64,000 bases of DNA from Pseudocercospora fijiensis CIRAD86. Its lineage: Eukaryota > Ascomycota > Dothideomycetes > Mycosphaerellales > Mycosphaerellaceae. Of this stretch, positions 23,826 through 33,370 are shown one piece after another. How positions within the stretch are numbered: the first letter of the stretch is position 1; each line of letters starts with the position of its first letter. Made by a program: the position numbers and the translations under genes. The stretch is from positions 1,306,483 through 1,370,482 of the forward strand of contig NW_006921535.1 of assembly GCF_000340215.1 (NCBI RefSeq). Reading direction: 5' to 3'. A model generated the notes under the pieces. That model did no database searches and was not told the DNA's origin. It saw only the letters and a program-made list of their open reading frames with translations.

Positions 23826-26800
23826 ATGAGCCAGGATCGTTCGGCAAACCACAGGCGCAACACAGGGCAGCCTCCTCTCGCAGCTCCGCAGGCTCCACCG
23901 TTACCAGCTCCGCAGCCTAGGCCTCTGCAGCGCGCGAGGGACGCGGCGTCGCGCTTTCTGGGATATTCCTCGAGAGCGCCGAGTCCTCACGGGGCCCGAG
24001 ACAATGACCGCTTCTCGCACGGCGGCCGCCAGTTCATGCGTGCGGCATCGTTGAGCCAGACGCAGAACGCGACGACAAGTCACAAGACGGGGCTGGAGCT
24101 GCGCACAATCAGCATCAACGAGAGCGGAAGCCATGCGATCATTGCGGGGAAGGAGATCTTCAAGACCATCCGAATCGAAGACGGGCGGTGCGCGGAGGAC
24201 TTCAACCTGAGGACGGCAATCCGAAGTACACCGACGACCGCGGCCGGACAGCCTCGACACATCTATTCCATCGACATTGCCGACGTCGCATGGGCCAAAG
24301 GCGACACGGGCAACTTTGTCGCGGCCGCCACGTCGAGTGGCAAAATCATCGTGTACGATCTGGGGCATGCCGGACTGCAGGCCGCTCAACTGCACGAGCA
24401 TTTCCGCCACGTGCACAACGTGACCTTCAATCCTCACCAAGGCAGTCTGCTGCTGTCCGGCAGTCAGGATGGCACTGTCCGTCTCTGGGACATCCGCGAT
24501 GTGCGCCATGTCCAGAGCCGAGCCAGCATGATCGCCAGCAAACGCAAATACTCGGGCCAGAGCGAGGGCGTGCGGGACGTCAAGTGGTCGCCGACGGAAG
24601 GACTCGACTTTGCGTTCGCCACCGACGGCGGCGAGATCCAGCGCTGGGACATGAGGAATCTGACCGCGGCCAAAGTCCGCATCCCAGCACACATGGGCGC
24701 CTGCAACACGGTCGACTGGCATCCAGACGGCAAGCACATCGTCAGTGCCGGCAGTGACAAGACCATGCGCGTATTCGACGTCTCAGCCAGCCGCCCTCGG
24801 AAGGCGGCGTGGGAGATCAAGACGCCGCATGCCGTGATGAATGCCCGATGGAGGCCTTCGTGCCAGTCGTTGATGCCTCAGGACAACGGCGCCGGTCTGT
24901 GTACGCAGGTCGTTGCTGCGTATGATCGAGAGCACCCCGTGCTGCACATATGGGATCTTCGCCGGCCGCTCCTTCCGTTTCGTGAGATGTCGCCCTACCC
25001 TTCCGCACCCACTGACCTGCTCTGGCACTCGCAAGATTTGCTGTGGACAGTGGGGCGCGAAGGCACCTTCCTCCAGACCGATATCCACCACACTTCCAAA
25101 GTCATCGATAGATGCAACTTGCAGGCACTCGCCGTATCTCCGCTGGGCGAGCTCACTTTCGTCGCTCAGACGCGAAAGCAACGCCGCGTTCCGAAGCCAC
25201 AACCACAGCCCCTTTCTTCTCTCCACCCACAACGCAGCTCTCCTCTCAGCACAAGCCCAGACACAACCTTCCTCAGTCGAAGTCTTGGCGACGACTCGCT
25301 CGACGAGGCCTTTCTCAGCGCCCTGCCCATCCCGCGCCCGACAAGAACCAGCGGCAGCGGCAGCGGCAGCGGCAGATTCTCAATCCTCAGCACTCCCGCT
25401 CGCAGCCAGAACCACTCTGCCACCATCAAACTCGACGACATCTTGGTGAATCGGATGTCGTTCATACCACAGCAAACGGCTTGTCGTGGGCAACTGCCAA
25501 GTCACAACAACCGCAACTATGTAGCCTATGTGGCCAAGCGAATCAACCCAGAGCTTCCAGTTGGCCACAGCGGCGAAGACTTCATCAAGGCAATCGAGGA
25601 GACTTGTTCGGAGAATGCTGGGTATCTGGAAGCCATTGGCTTCTTGCAGGCCTCGCAGACGTGGAAGATCGTCAGCTTTTGTCTGACGAAGCATCTGAAG
25701 GAGAGAACGGCGCGTCGGCGCAAGCCCGAGACTTCGTCACCAGTGGTCGACGGCAAGACATCAGCTTCGATAGAGAATCTAGCGACCAAGCTGGCAGCAC
25801 AACACTTGAAATCACCCGTAGAGTCTCCAGCAAGCATGCGGCCAATGTCCACCATCACACAGCAGCTGGCAATGCCCGAGAGTACTTCGAATGTACCAAC
25901 GCCATTGGCTCGGCCCTCAGAAAACGGCAAGAACCACACTTTGCGTCACCAACCGCTTCTGCCAGAGCTGGACAAAGACGACCACATGGCACTTCCGCCC
26001 TCGTTGGCATCGGCCCATGCATCACCACCTCGACCAGACTCATCTGAACCATCAGAGCAGACACGCAGACCTACCATCAGCACCCTCGCTGATATGCAAG
26101 GCAACCAGTCCTATGCAGAAGAAACAGAACGCAATGAGATGGTGAAGCGCTGGAGCAACCAGTCCAAAAACTTTCTCGATCTCGATCCAGTGGACGTTAA
26201 AGGCGTCAAGATCCCACCGGCGAAGCTCGAGAATCATGGCAGTGGCGAGAGCTTTCGCTTCCTAGAAGATTCTGCCGGTTCTCGAGGCCCTTCTTTTCCA
26301 AGCTCACTCGAAAGCGCAGGCGCCAGCGGGCTGCCAATGGTCGCTGCACATCCAACACGCCAGAGAAGCCCACGTCCTCCGGTCGAAGATGCAGCGTTAA
26401 TGGTCAACGAGAGTGAAGAGATAGGAGCTGCCCCACACACCATGTTCTTCAACGGCTCTGGCATACTCAGTGCAGTGAACACGAGGCAAAACTCTGGTAA
26501 TACGAGCATGGAGCCCTCCCACGAAGATCTTCAAAAGCTTCGAAACGGCAGCACCGAGGAGACAGATTTTCCATATCGGCACGACGCATATGATGTTACT
26601 GGCCACGATCCCGTTTTGCCACCAAGCAACCCTGCTGGTAGTGAAGGGATCGATCTGGCGACACGCCCTCGCTTTGCACCAAAGGCGCTAGATCACGATA
26701 TCTCGACACGCGTAATCGATAACATGCTCTCTCAAGAACCCGCTTCACCGACCGATAGTGTCATCGATGCTGCTGAGGTTGACCTTGAGGACACGAAACC

Positions 26801-27596
26801 ATGGACACTCATCGAAATGCTGAAAAAGCTGATTGAATTCTACACTACCGATCAAGTCTATCCACAAATGGCCGCGCTTCTCCTATTGCTCTTAGGACCA
26901 CTGCTGCCTCGTACTCATCCTCTGCCTGTCCCGGAGATTCACAAGACAGTGTCTTCCTACGTCGACTACTTTGTCAACAGCTTAGGCTGGGACCCCGAGG
27001 AAGTACCAAACCTCATCCAGCAGTCGTTTGAGCAACCAATGAAGGCAGGCCTACAGCCTTTGCAAGTGGAAAGCATTCTCTCAACGTACCACGAACAACT
27101 GCTACGACATCAGCTCTTCGAAGAGGCCGCTCTACTGCGTAAGCTCGCATACCCAGCATACCCCGCCGTGTACGAAGACTTCCTCCTGGACAATGGCGTC
27201 CATCTCATGTGTGGCCAATGCAGCAAGCCGATGAGCGGCGGATCGAGCCCACTGCGCTGCCAGAGTTGCCGATCGAAGCAGGACAACTGCCCAGTATGCT
27301 GGATGGGCAGTAGTCCATACGAGAACGAGGCCTCGAAGCTCTTCACTTCGTGCCTTCTGTGTGGTCATAGCGGCCACGCAGCCTGCTTGCGTGAGTGGTT
27401 CGTCTCGTGCGGAGGCGATGGCTGTCCGACTGTAGGCTGTCTATGCGACTGCGTGGATGGCCCTTGGCGGCAAGAGAAGACAGCCGCTGCCGCGCAGGAG
27501 GCGGTGGGAAAAGACCACCGTCGTGTCAAGTCCGACGAGTGGAAGGCTCAGCCGAGTAAGGCAGTCTCGGGAGCAAGGAAAGAGTTGAGCAAGTAA
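23826..27596 (+). CDS. RTC1: SEA complex subunit Rtc1/Sea2 (WDR24 family)
   Basis: A single exon encodes 1,256 aa. Rtc1/Sea2 is the fungal counterpart of WDR24 in SEACAT/GATOR2, which activates TORC1 at the vacuole in response to amino acids. The N-terminal half (about 110-420) holds WD40 repeats with clear S-G-S-x-D-G-T-V-R-L-W-D-I and S-A-G-S-D-K-T units. A long disordered middle includes a Ser-Gly tract at about 505-515. The C-terminal helical region (about 990-1,110) is followed by a Cys/His-rich RING-type finger (about 1,128-1,210) with repeated C-x-x-C pairs, as in WDR24. The last 22 codons and stop are duplicated immediately downstream. Confidence 0.93.
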   Translation: MSQDRSANHRRNTGQPPLAAPQAPPLPAPQPRPLQRARDAASRFLGYSSRAPSPHGARDNDRFSHGGRQFMRAASLSQTQNATTSHKTGLELRTISINESGSHAIIAGKEIFKTIRIEDGRCAEDFNLRTAIRSTPTTAAGQPRHIYSIDIADVAWAKGDTGNFVAAATSSGKIIVYDLGHAGLQAAQLHEHFRHVHNVTFNPHQGSLLLSGSQDGTVRLWDIRDVRHVQSRASMIASKRKYSGQSEGVRDVKWSPTEGLDFAFATDGGEIQRWDMRNLTAAKVRIPAHMGACNTVDWHPDGKHIVSAGSDKTMRVFDVSASRPRKAAWEIKTPHAVMNARWRPSCQSLMPQDNGAGLCTQVVAAYDREHPVLHIWDLRRPLLPFREMSPYPSAPTDLLWHSQDLLWTVGREGTFLQTDIHHTSKVIDRCNLQALAVSPLGELTFVAQTRKQRRVPKPQPQPLSSLHPQRSSPLSTSPDTTFLSRSLGDDSLDEAFLSALPIPRPTRTSGSGSGSGRFSILSTPARSQNHSATIKLDDILVNRMSFIPQQTACRGQLPSHNNRNYVAYVAKRINPELPVGHSGEDFIKAIEETCSENAGYLEAIGFLQASQTWKIVSFCLTKHLKERTARRRKPETSSPVVDGKTSASIENLATKLAAQHLKSPVESPASMRPMSTITQQLAMPESTSNVPTPLARPSENGKNHTLRHQPLLPELDKDDHMALPPSLASAHASPPRPDSSEPSEQTRRPTISTLADMQGNQSYAEETERNEMVKRWSNQSKNFLDLDPVDVKGVKIPPAKLENHGSGESFRFLEDSAGSRGPSFPSSLESAGASGLPMVAAHPTRQRSPRPPVEDAALMVNESEEIGAAPHTMFFNGSGILSAVNTRQNSGNTSMEPSHEDLQKLRNGSTEETDFPYRHDAYDVTGHDPVLPPSNPAGSEGIDLATRPRFAPKALDHDISTRVIDNMLSQEPASPTDSVIDAAEVDLEDTKPWTLIEMLKKLIEFYTTDQVYPQMAALLLLLLGPLLPRTHPLPVPEIHKTVSSYVDYFVNSLGWDPEEVPNLIQQSFEQPMKAGLQPLQVESILSTYHEQLLRHQLFEEAALLRKLAYPAYPAVYEDFLLDNGVHLMCGQCSKPMSGGSSPLRCQSCRSKQDNCPVCWMGSSPYENEASKLFTSCLLCGHSGHAACLREWFVSCGGDGCPTVGCLCDCVDGPWRQEKTAAAAQEAVGKDHRRVKSDEWKAQPSKAVSGARKELSK

Positions 27597-27695
27597 GCGT
27601 TCATAGCATAAGAAGTCCCACGACTGGAAGGCTCAGCCGAGCAAAGCAGTCTCGGGAGCAAGAAAGGAGTTGAGCAAGTGAGCGTTCATAGCATA
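27528..27695 (+). repeat. Tandem duplication of the RTC1 3' end
   Basis: An 83-bp unit covering the last 22 RTC1 codons, the stop and 14 bases of 3' flank (27,528-27,610) is repeated at 27,613-27,695, an offset of 85 bases. The copies differ at seven sites. Two change residues near the start of the unit (Asp to His, Glu to Asp); four are silent third-position changes, and the stop is TAA in one copy and TGA in the other. The offset is not a multiple of three, so copy 2 is not in frame with copy 1. Confidence 0.95.
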
Positions 27696-27696
27696 C

Positions 27697-28229
27697 GATA
27701 CCCACATGCATTGTGTTTCCTGTAGATATGGCTATGCCACGCACGCCCGCCGTTCTCACTCTCAATACCGTCCCAGGACACCTTACGAGATGCATCCGCT
27801 CTATTCTTGCGTGCATTGCTACCTGCTCGATGGCTAGATGATCTTGTCTCTCTGCACTGTTCCAATTTGCCTGGGAGGTATATAGTGTGCACTAGTCTGG
27901 TTCTGGAAGGGTACCTTCAGACGTCATCCGAAGGTCGGGCGAACGGGACCCGTCTCTATGTCGATGTCGAACCGACCGTCATACTTCTGTCCTTCACAAC
28001 TACGCATTGCAACTTTCTAACCCTCGAAACTGCGCAGGCTTATACACTACCCTGCGAACTACACACAAGATTCCTGGCCCTGATCCCCACCAGATTGCCG
28101 GCCACAAGGAATCCGAACGCCACTAACCGAAGTTCTCCAAGAAATCTAGAAAGAATCCGAGAATCAAAATTACACATACCTTAAGAACTTGAATCAAAGA
28201 CGAAAAGACGAAAAAAAAAAGAAAAAACC
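27697..28229. other. Intergenic region
   Basis: This is the 3' flank of RTC1 and the promoter of the next gene. It ends in an A-rich leader just before the start at 28,230. The ORFs here show no domain. Confidence 0.5.
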
Positions 28230-28829
28230 ATGTCGGCCCAAACAGCAACCCTAAACATCCTCACGCAAATCCTCTCAGAATTCGGCGACCGCCTCAGCAT
28301 CCACGGAGCTTCCAACATCCTCGTCTCCGACGCCTCAATCGCCCAAGCCCTCTACACCGCAACAGAAAGCGTCCGAACCCCTTTCGGCCCCCAAATCACC
28401 GTAGCATCCCCAATCGAACCCGATGCCGCAGCTGTGCAAGACATCCCCAATACTTCGGTCAGAGCCGCCGAAAATCTGGATATGGATCACTACACACACG
28501 CCGTCTTTGGAGTTGCGTCGGAAGATCCCAAGTATCTGTATGGAGGACTGAAACATACTGTTTATGCGCTGCAACCGAAAGGTTATGCGATTGTGATTTC
28601 GATTAAGCAGGAGACGAAGGAGGCGGGAGCGGGGAAGTTTCAGGTTGCGTTGGAGGATAAATTGAAGTATCAGTCGGAAGGGAAGATTGAGAATTTACGG
28701 GATGTTTTGTATTATGCTGGGTTTGAGAGGGGGAAGATTAGGTCTTTTGATCGCTCGGCGATGGTTGAGGGGCAAGAGGTGCAGGCGGAGGTGCTTTTGG
28801 CTATGAAGTGGGATCAATTGAATGCGTAG
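28230..28829 (+). CDS. Hypothetical protein, possibly reduced methyltransferase-like
   Basis: An intact 199-aa ORF with an A-rich leader and a good start context (ACCATGTCG). I do not recognise the family. The C-terminal half contains a hydrophobic strand after L-Q-P-K-G, and later a L-Y-Y-A-G-F-E-R segment. This resembles the layout of the last strands of class I SAM-dependent methyltransferases, but the glycine-rich SAM loop is absent, so catalysis is doubtful. The coding strand switches from C/A-rich third positions (28,230-28,480) to G/T-rich ones (28,530-28,829). Its stop lies 13 bases from the stop of the convergent gene, so the 3' UTRs must overlap. Confidence 0.75.
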   Translation: MSAQTATLNILTQILSEFGDRLSIHGASNILVSDASIAQALYTATESVRTPFGPQITVASPIEPDAAAVQDIPNTSVRAAENLDMDHYTHAVFGVASEDPKYLYGGLKHTVYALQPKGYAIVISIKQETKEAGAGKFQVALEDKLKYQSEGKIENLRDVLYYAGFERGKIRSFDRSAMVEGQEVQAEVLLAMKWDQLNA

Positions 28830-28842
28830 TAGATGAGCATGG

Positions 28843-29655
28843 TTAACAATAGGATGAGGGTATTGAGAACCTTACGGCTTTCTTGCTTGCTGGAGGGTGC
28901 GGCTCTTGCGGCTCTTGCCTGTATTCCGATCGCGTGACCCATTCTGATTTAGCCTCATGCCAAATGAAGTGAAGCTCGGTCTCAGACGGCAGCATTGGTG
29001 CAGCATATGGCTCGTTGAAGCCGAAGCCGTCGAGAGATTGGGTTGGAACACCCTCTTCGGTGATCCTGTCCAACCAGTAAGGTTCTTTTCCCGGCTGGGC
29101 CACGAATCCATAAGCTGGGGATGCATCTCGTAAGTCGCAGTACATGAGTTCATATAATGCTTGCACAATGTAGCCGCCCGTTGTGATGCGTTCACTTTCG
29201 TCGAAGAGTCGATTGGTGTGAAAGCAGGCCCAGGCAGCATACTGCTTGACTTCCTGCGATTCAGGACGTTCCAGCCATCCGAGACCTTCTGGATACGCCC
29301 TTTCCACGATTTGCGTGACCCTCTTCTTTACAACTTCTTTAAGCTCCGCGCCCTGCGCCTTTGTGCATATGAACTTTGCGTGGTCAGGTATGCTGTTAGC
29401 TGGATCATCTCTGAACTTCGCCATCCCTTTCGCCAATTCCTCGCCCATGTTCTGTGGATTTTTCAGATGAATGATTTCGTGTGCTTTGTCCGCTCTGATT
29501 GAGGCTCGAACGTTGCCGATGAAGACGTGGGTGTGGCCAAGCGGGATGAAAATCGCGACATCGTCTATGCAATCTGTGGCGGCGAAAACGTGGCAGCGGA
29601 AGTCGGCGAGCTTAATGACACAGCCTCTTCCGACTGGGATTAGATGGTACTGCAT
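28843..29655 (-). CDS. Hypothetical protein, 270 aa
   Basis: A long intact ORF, convergent with the gene at 28,230. There is no signal peptide or membrane segment. The N-terminal third is hydrophobic and strand-rich, the middle is charged and helical, and the C-terminus is Pro/Lys-rich. I do not recognise a domain. The reading frame stays open for 813 bases while the other frames are closed, which supports a real gene. It marks the edge of the conserved gene block before the decayed accessory region. Confidence 0.65.
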   Translation of the reverse strand: MQYHLIPVGRGCVIKLADFRCHVFAATDCIDDVAIFIPLGHTHVFIGNVRASIRADKAHEIIHLKNPQNMGEELAKGMAKFRDDPANSIPDHAKFICTKAQGAELKEVVKKRVTQIVERAYPEGLGWLERPESQEVKQYAAWACFHTNRLFDESERITTGGYIVQALYELMYCDLRDASPAYGFVAQPGKEPYWLDRITEEGVPTQSLDGFGFNEPYAAPMLPSETELHFIWHEAKSEWVTRSEYRQEPQEPHPPASKKAVRFSIPSSYC

Positions 29656-31826
29656 GAAGTACTTGGAGGGAGTAAGGTGCTGTGAACGGAAGGGTTGTCA
29701 TGTACTTATCTCAAGATATCGGCAGTGCTCAGGACAATGAACCATATTCTTAGATGGTGTAAAACAACCAGCAAACAAGATGAAAGGCTCTAGAAAGCTC
29801 TTCCAGCCTGTCAAGTAATCATGGCGCGTCGGGTTGTGAGTGAATTCTCGCAGCAGCGGAGGTTGTGGATTTTCTTAGAGGAAGCCCTGATTGAGGCAGA
29901 GACCGGTCAACACCTATCGCAAGAAGTGCTCTGTCATTGCAGCAGGATCGATCGTACTTCTTGCTCTTGACAGTGCCGTCGAAGATAAGTGGAAGACTGC
30001 TCCAGACCATATTTATGTCTCGGCCGTGTCTCACAGACATAACAGTCTCCAACCAGCCCTGAGAAGACCGCCTTGGGTATAGAGCACGCCGGCCATTTCG
30101 TGGAAGAGTCCGACGGATTATGGACCAAGATCTTGGGTATTGCCGAGCGAAGACGATCAGCAACGACTTTAGCAAATGAATTGCTTCATATGCAGCGATC
30201 CTCCGACGTGTTCACTGCTTCATTCACGCCTCTCTGCTTACTCTTTCTGGGCTCGAATTGATGGCCGCTCATTCGCATGTTCCTCCGATGGTAATATAAA
30301 GCGAACATTAACGCTGTCGGTCCTCTATATGAGGGCGTTCATACGGTATGGTATGCTAATGCCGTGGGCTGAAGGACTACAGTACGAACAATGCCTGCGC
30401 AAAGGTCGGAGCGGGATTGCAATTCCGCCGGCTTGGCGGAGAACTCCACCTCCTTTCTAGACTAGAATCTCACCTCTAGTTACGTTCTGAACTGTGCCAC
30501 GACGAAGCACAATAATGAGTCCCGAGATGCTCAACAGCCTTCGAAGAAGACCGTCATCCGACTAGCAAGCACGTCTTCTTCCCTATGCAACTGCTGCTAG
30601 AGCTTAGGCGGAGAGCTTCCCTAACCAGGCTACCTAGTCGATTCACGATAGGACCGCCCTTAAGCTCGCGGACTGCCAATCACGCGCGAACAATCAGCGC
30701 AAACCTGCTCAGTATCGCAGCATATATACAGCCAAAGTGTCCTGCATCCCGCTGATGTGTCCTACTGTCTCCCTTCCAGAATATGCACACCCAACTGCAC
30801 TCCAACACCTTCCGAGACTACACCGTATAGGCCTTTGCCCGAGTCAAGACTGCGCACTCTGAACATCTACTGGTCAATATAAGGTCGTGATTTGGTCCGG
30901 GATACGAGGCTTCACACTGCTATCGAACACCGCCTTACACGACCAATCGCCATGATGCCATCTCTTGCTTGACCCTCGACCTGGGGAAAAGCCTGAATGT
31001 TCAACCCCGCCAAGGACTCCGAACGGAGCTAGTAAACGAAACAGCCTTCTCCCTACTCTGCAGCCCTTAAATGGAGTGTCGAAACTGGTCCCTCGAAAGC
31101 ATTGCACAACATGTGTTTGCTTTTGTGAATACGTTCAGGCCGCAATTCTTCGAACGAAATAAATCTCTTGGGCTACGAGATGCGCACACAGAAAAAGCCA
31201 GGAAAGTGCAGGCTGTATTAAGCTTAAAGCATATGCTTGAGTTGCTGACATGCCTGCTATCTTGACGCAGTACGCCAGGCATCTGAATCTTCGAGCTTGC
31301 GGGCCATCGTAGAACAAAACTACCTCAAGACGGGACCGTATGCGTGGCCAGACTCGCGTATGCAGCTGCGTGGCCAGACTCGCGTATGCAGCAGATGGGG
31401 TTTGTGAGAGCGAGCTTGCTTGTTCGAAGGCAAGCTTCGGATTGATGCAAGGGCTTGGATCGCTTCGTGACCCAGCTGTGTTGGCGTCGATCTCCAGAGA
31501 AGAAGAATGCGGGTAGCCCAGCTACCGTACAACAAGAGTCACACCACTTACCTCCCGTTATGAGTGACGATAAAGTTCTCCACTCCAGCCTCTCGACGGC
31601 ATCGTATGCATCCGAGACAAGCAAACAAGGAGTGTCACCCGTACTAAGCCTGCTGCAAGGACTTACGTGCCATACATATAGCAGCATCTCGTTCACTCTA
31701 AGCCTCGTCCAACGTTCTACTCAAAGTTGAGCAAGTCTTAAAACGCCGCTACTACGCTCCTCCGCACCTTAGCACAGTTGAATATTGAGAGCATAGGAGC
31801 CTACTGGTCTACCTTTCTCAGCTAAG
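29656..31826. other. Gene-poor accessory intergenic region
   Basis: I can support no gene in these 2.2 kb. The ORFs are short, overlapping and unrelated to known families. A 25-bp direct repeat of a GCGTGGCCAGACTCGCG-type unit occurs twice at about 31,342-31,392. The composition is not RIP-like. Confidence 0.5.
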
Positions 31827-32159
31827 ATGAAGAATCTCGCTAGCTTATTGCTTTTGGCTCTGGTCAGTCAGCTTGCACTACATACTGCCTTTGCGTATGC
31901 GCGGACTGACTCAAACGGGTGTAAAGGCCGCGATCGCAAATGCCATTCCACTGCCGACACGTCTGGATGACATTTCTGCGGGCATCCAATCACTGGCCCC
32001 CATAATACCACGGAAACGGGACGGGACTTGCGATTCTGTAGGTCATTGTCATCGGCACTTTGGTATTTGCAGGAATTTGCTAATGATCCCTTGAAGGAAA
32101 ATAAAGGCGCAACATGTCCAGTTCACGGATACCCTTGCTGTGGTTTCCATTCCATGTGA
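31827..32159 (+). CDS. Candidate secreted pre-pro-peptide with Kex2-type site and four-Cys mature peptide
   Basis: Proposed exons 31,827-31,862, 31,927-32,037 and 32,097-32,159; 69 aa. Intron 1 (64 bp) has GTCAGT and CTGAC signals and ends AAAG. Intron 2 (59 bp) has GTAGGT, a GCTAAT branch and ends GAAG. After splicing, residues 1-18 form a classic signal peptide ending A-N-A. A propeptide of about 25 residues then ends R-K-R (41-43), a Kex2 site. The remaining 26 residues contain Cys47, Cys56, Cys63 and Cys64 (C-x8-C-x6-C-C). Secreted fungal effectors and pheromone-like peptides are built this way. Both acceptors are non-YAG, which lowers confidence. Without splicing, a shorter 47-residue secreted ORF results. 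It sits beside P450 relics and a transposon block. No function can be assigned. Confidence 0.5.
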
Positions 32160-32610
32160 AGCGTTTCTTTTAAAGCATCGAAGAACATATGCTGAGACCA
32201 CCTCGGAGTTTTTGCTGTTCGCAGTAGGGAACGGTTCTCAAGACGCGCGAGTTGGAATACTTCGATGTACAGATCAGGGATCGAAATAGCTATAAGCAAT
32301 GCTAATGCAAATGATTCACAAGTGATCACATCCGAACATGCGTTTCTCCCGCCAATCAGGCTTGAGCACACGGAGCTCAGTCCGCAAAAGAAATGCGCTA
32401 CCAAGTACCACATTACCTGCTTTTCTTTACTCAAAAACATAAAATGCACTTCAATACGGCAGCTGTTGCTTTCTCCATCTCCAACTTCGCGTGTTAAAAC
32501 GCGTCGTCTAAGCTTTGCATCGGTTCAAGCAGTCATCGGCGCAACAATCGAAGCAACACACGCAGAATCCATAGACCGAGATTCGGAGTCTTAAATGATG
32601 GAAGACGCTC
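32160..32610. other. Intergenic region
   Basis: This stretch lies between the peptide gene and the first P450 relic. A plus-strand ORF at 32,265-32,594 and a minus-strand ORF at 32,123-32,449 overlap and have no recognisable features. A possible extra exon of the peptide gene around 32,210 cannot be excluded. Confidence 0.4.
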
Positions 32611-33260
32611 TGCTCCCTCCACATACGACTTCCCGATACCCTATCAGATACTACGGCTGATCCCTCTTCCAGCCATCCAAGATATGTTCAAAGGAAATCC
32701 AGACCTCCTGGAGCGAGGCAAGACTGCCGTGCTGAACAGCAAAGGCGCTTCCGAAGCAAAGACATCTTCTCCAAAATTTTGGATGAAGCGGAGAAACATG
32801 ATCCGGTACTTACGGATCGGGAGACCATAGGTAGTGGAGGCCGGCAGCTTTCTTTTTTTTTGTTTTTTTTTTGCGGGAAATCCGGATTCACAGTACAAAA
32901 GGATCTTGAAGAAGCCGAAGGTGGCTGCGCTAGACGAACCCTTCACAGAGGAACAACTCGAGCATCTACCTATTCGAAACGCCGTTTTCAAAGAGACCTT
33001 GCGATTTTACTGTGCTGCACCAGCTGCATTGCCCAGAGTGACTCCACTAGAAGGTGTAACTTTCGGGAAGTACTTCATTGCAGGAGGCACCACAGTAGCG
33101 ACACAGAGACCCCAAGATTTTTCGAGATCCTGACAAAATTCGACCACTCACGATGGCTTGGTGATCGGGTATTTAGAGATGAGGTCAAAGCGATCTGGTG
33201 TCCGTTTGAACACAACTCTACGTCCATGTCGATCTCTGGTAGACAGACAGCTCCGCACCA
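32610..33260 (+). pseudogene. Cytochrome P450 relic 1
   Basis: Pieces of a P450 appear in order but in different frames: a segment before the I-helix (about 32,617-32,820, frameshifted near 32,745), then a poly-T tract (about 32,850-32,873) where the I-helix should be, then the K-helix with K-E-T-L-R (about 32,990-33,005) and the following beta region, then a D-H-S-R-W segment near 33,145, and finally the heme-binding loop region near 33,195-33,250 without its Cys in frame. Frameshifts, the missing I-helix and the absent heme ligand mean it cannot encode an active monooxygenase. It lies immediately upstream of, and in the same orientation as, a second P450 relic. Confidence 0.75.
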
Positions 33261-33370
33261 AGACCGCAAGTAGCTATCCATACGTATATAAGCAGTGCTC
33301 CTGAGCTCGTCCAGCCGAGACTACATACCGCGATCGTTGCACATCGAGCAGAGCAGAGCAGAAGCTCAAC

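Noticed and set aside
32038..32072. A 35-base alternative intron 2 ending TTTGCAG in the secreted peptide gene
   Set aside because: Too short for a fungal intron; the 59-base version keeps the same frame and has a branch site.
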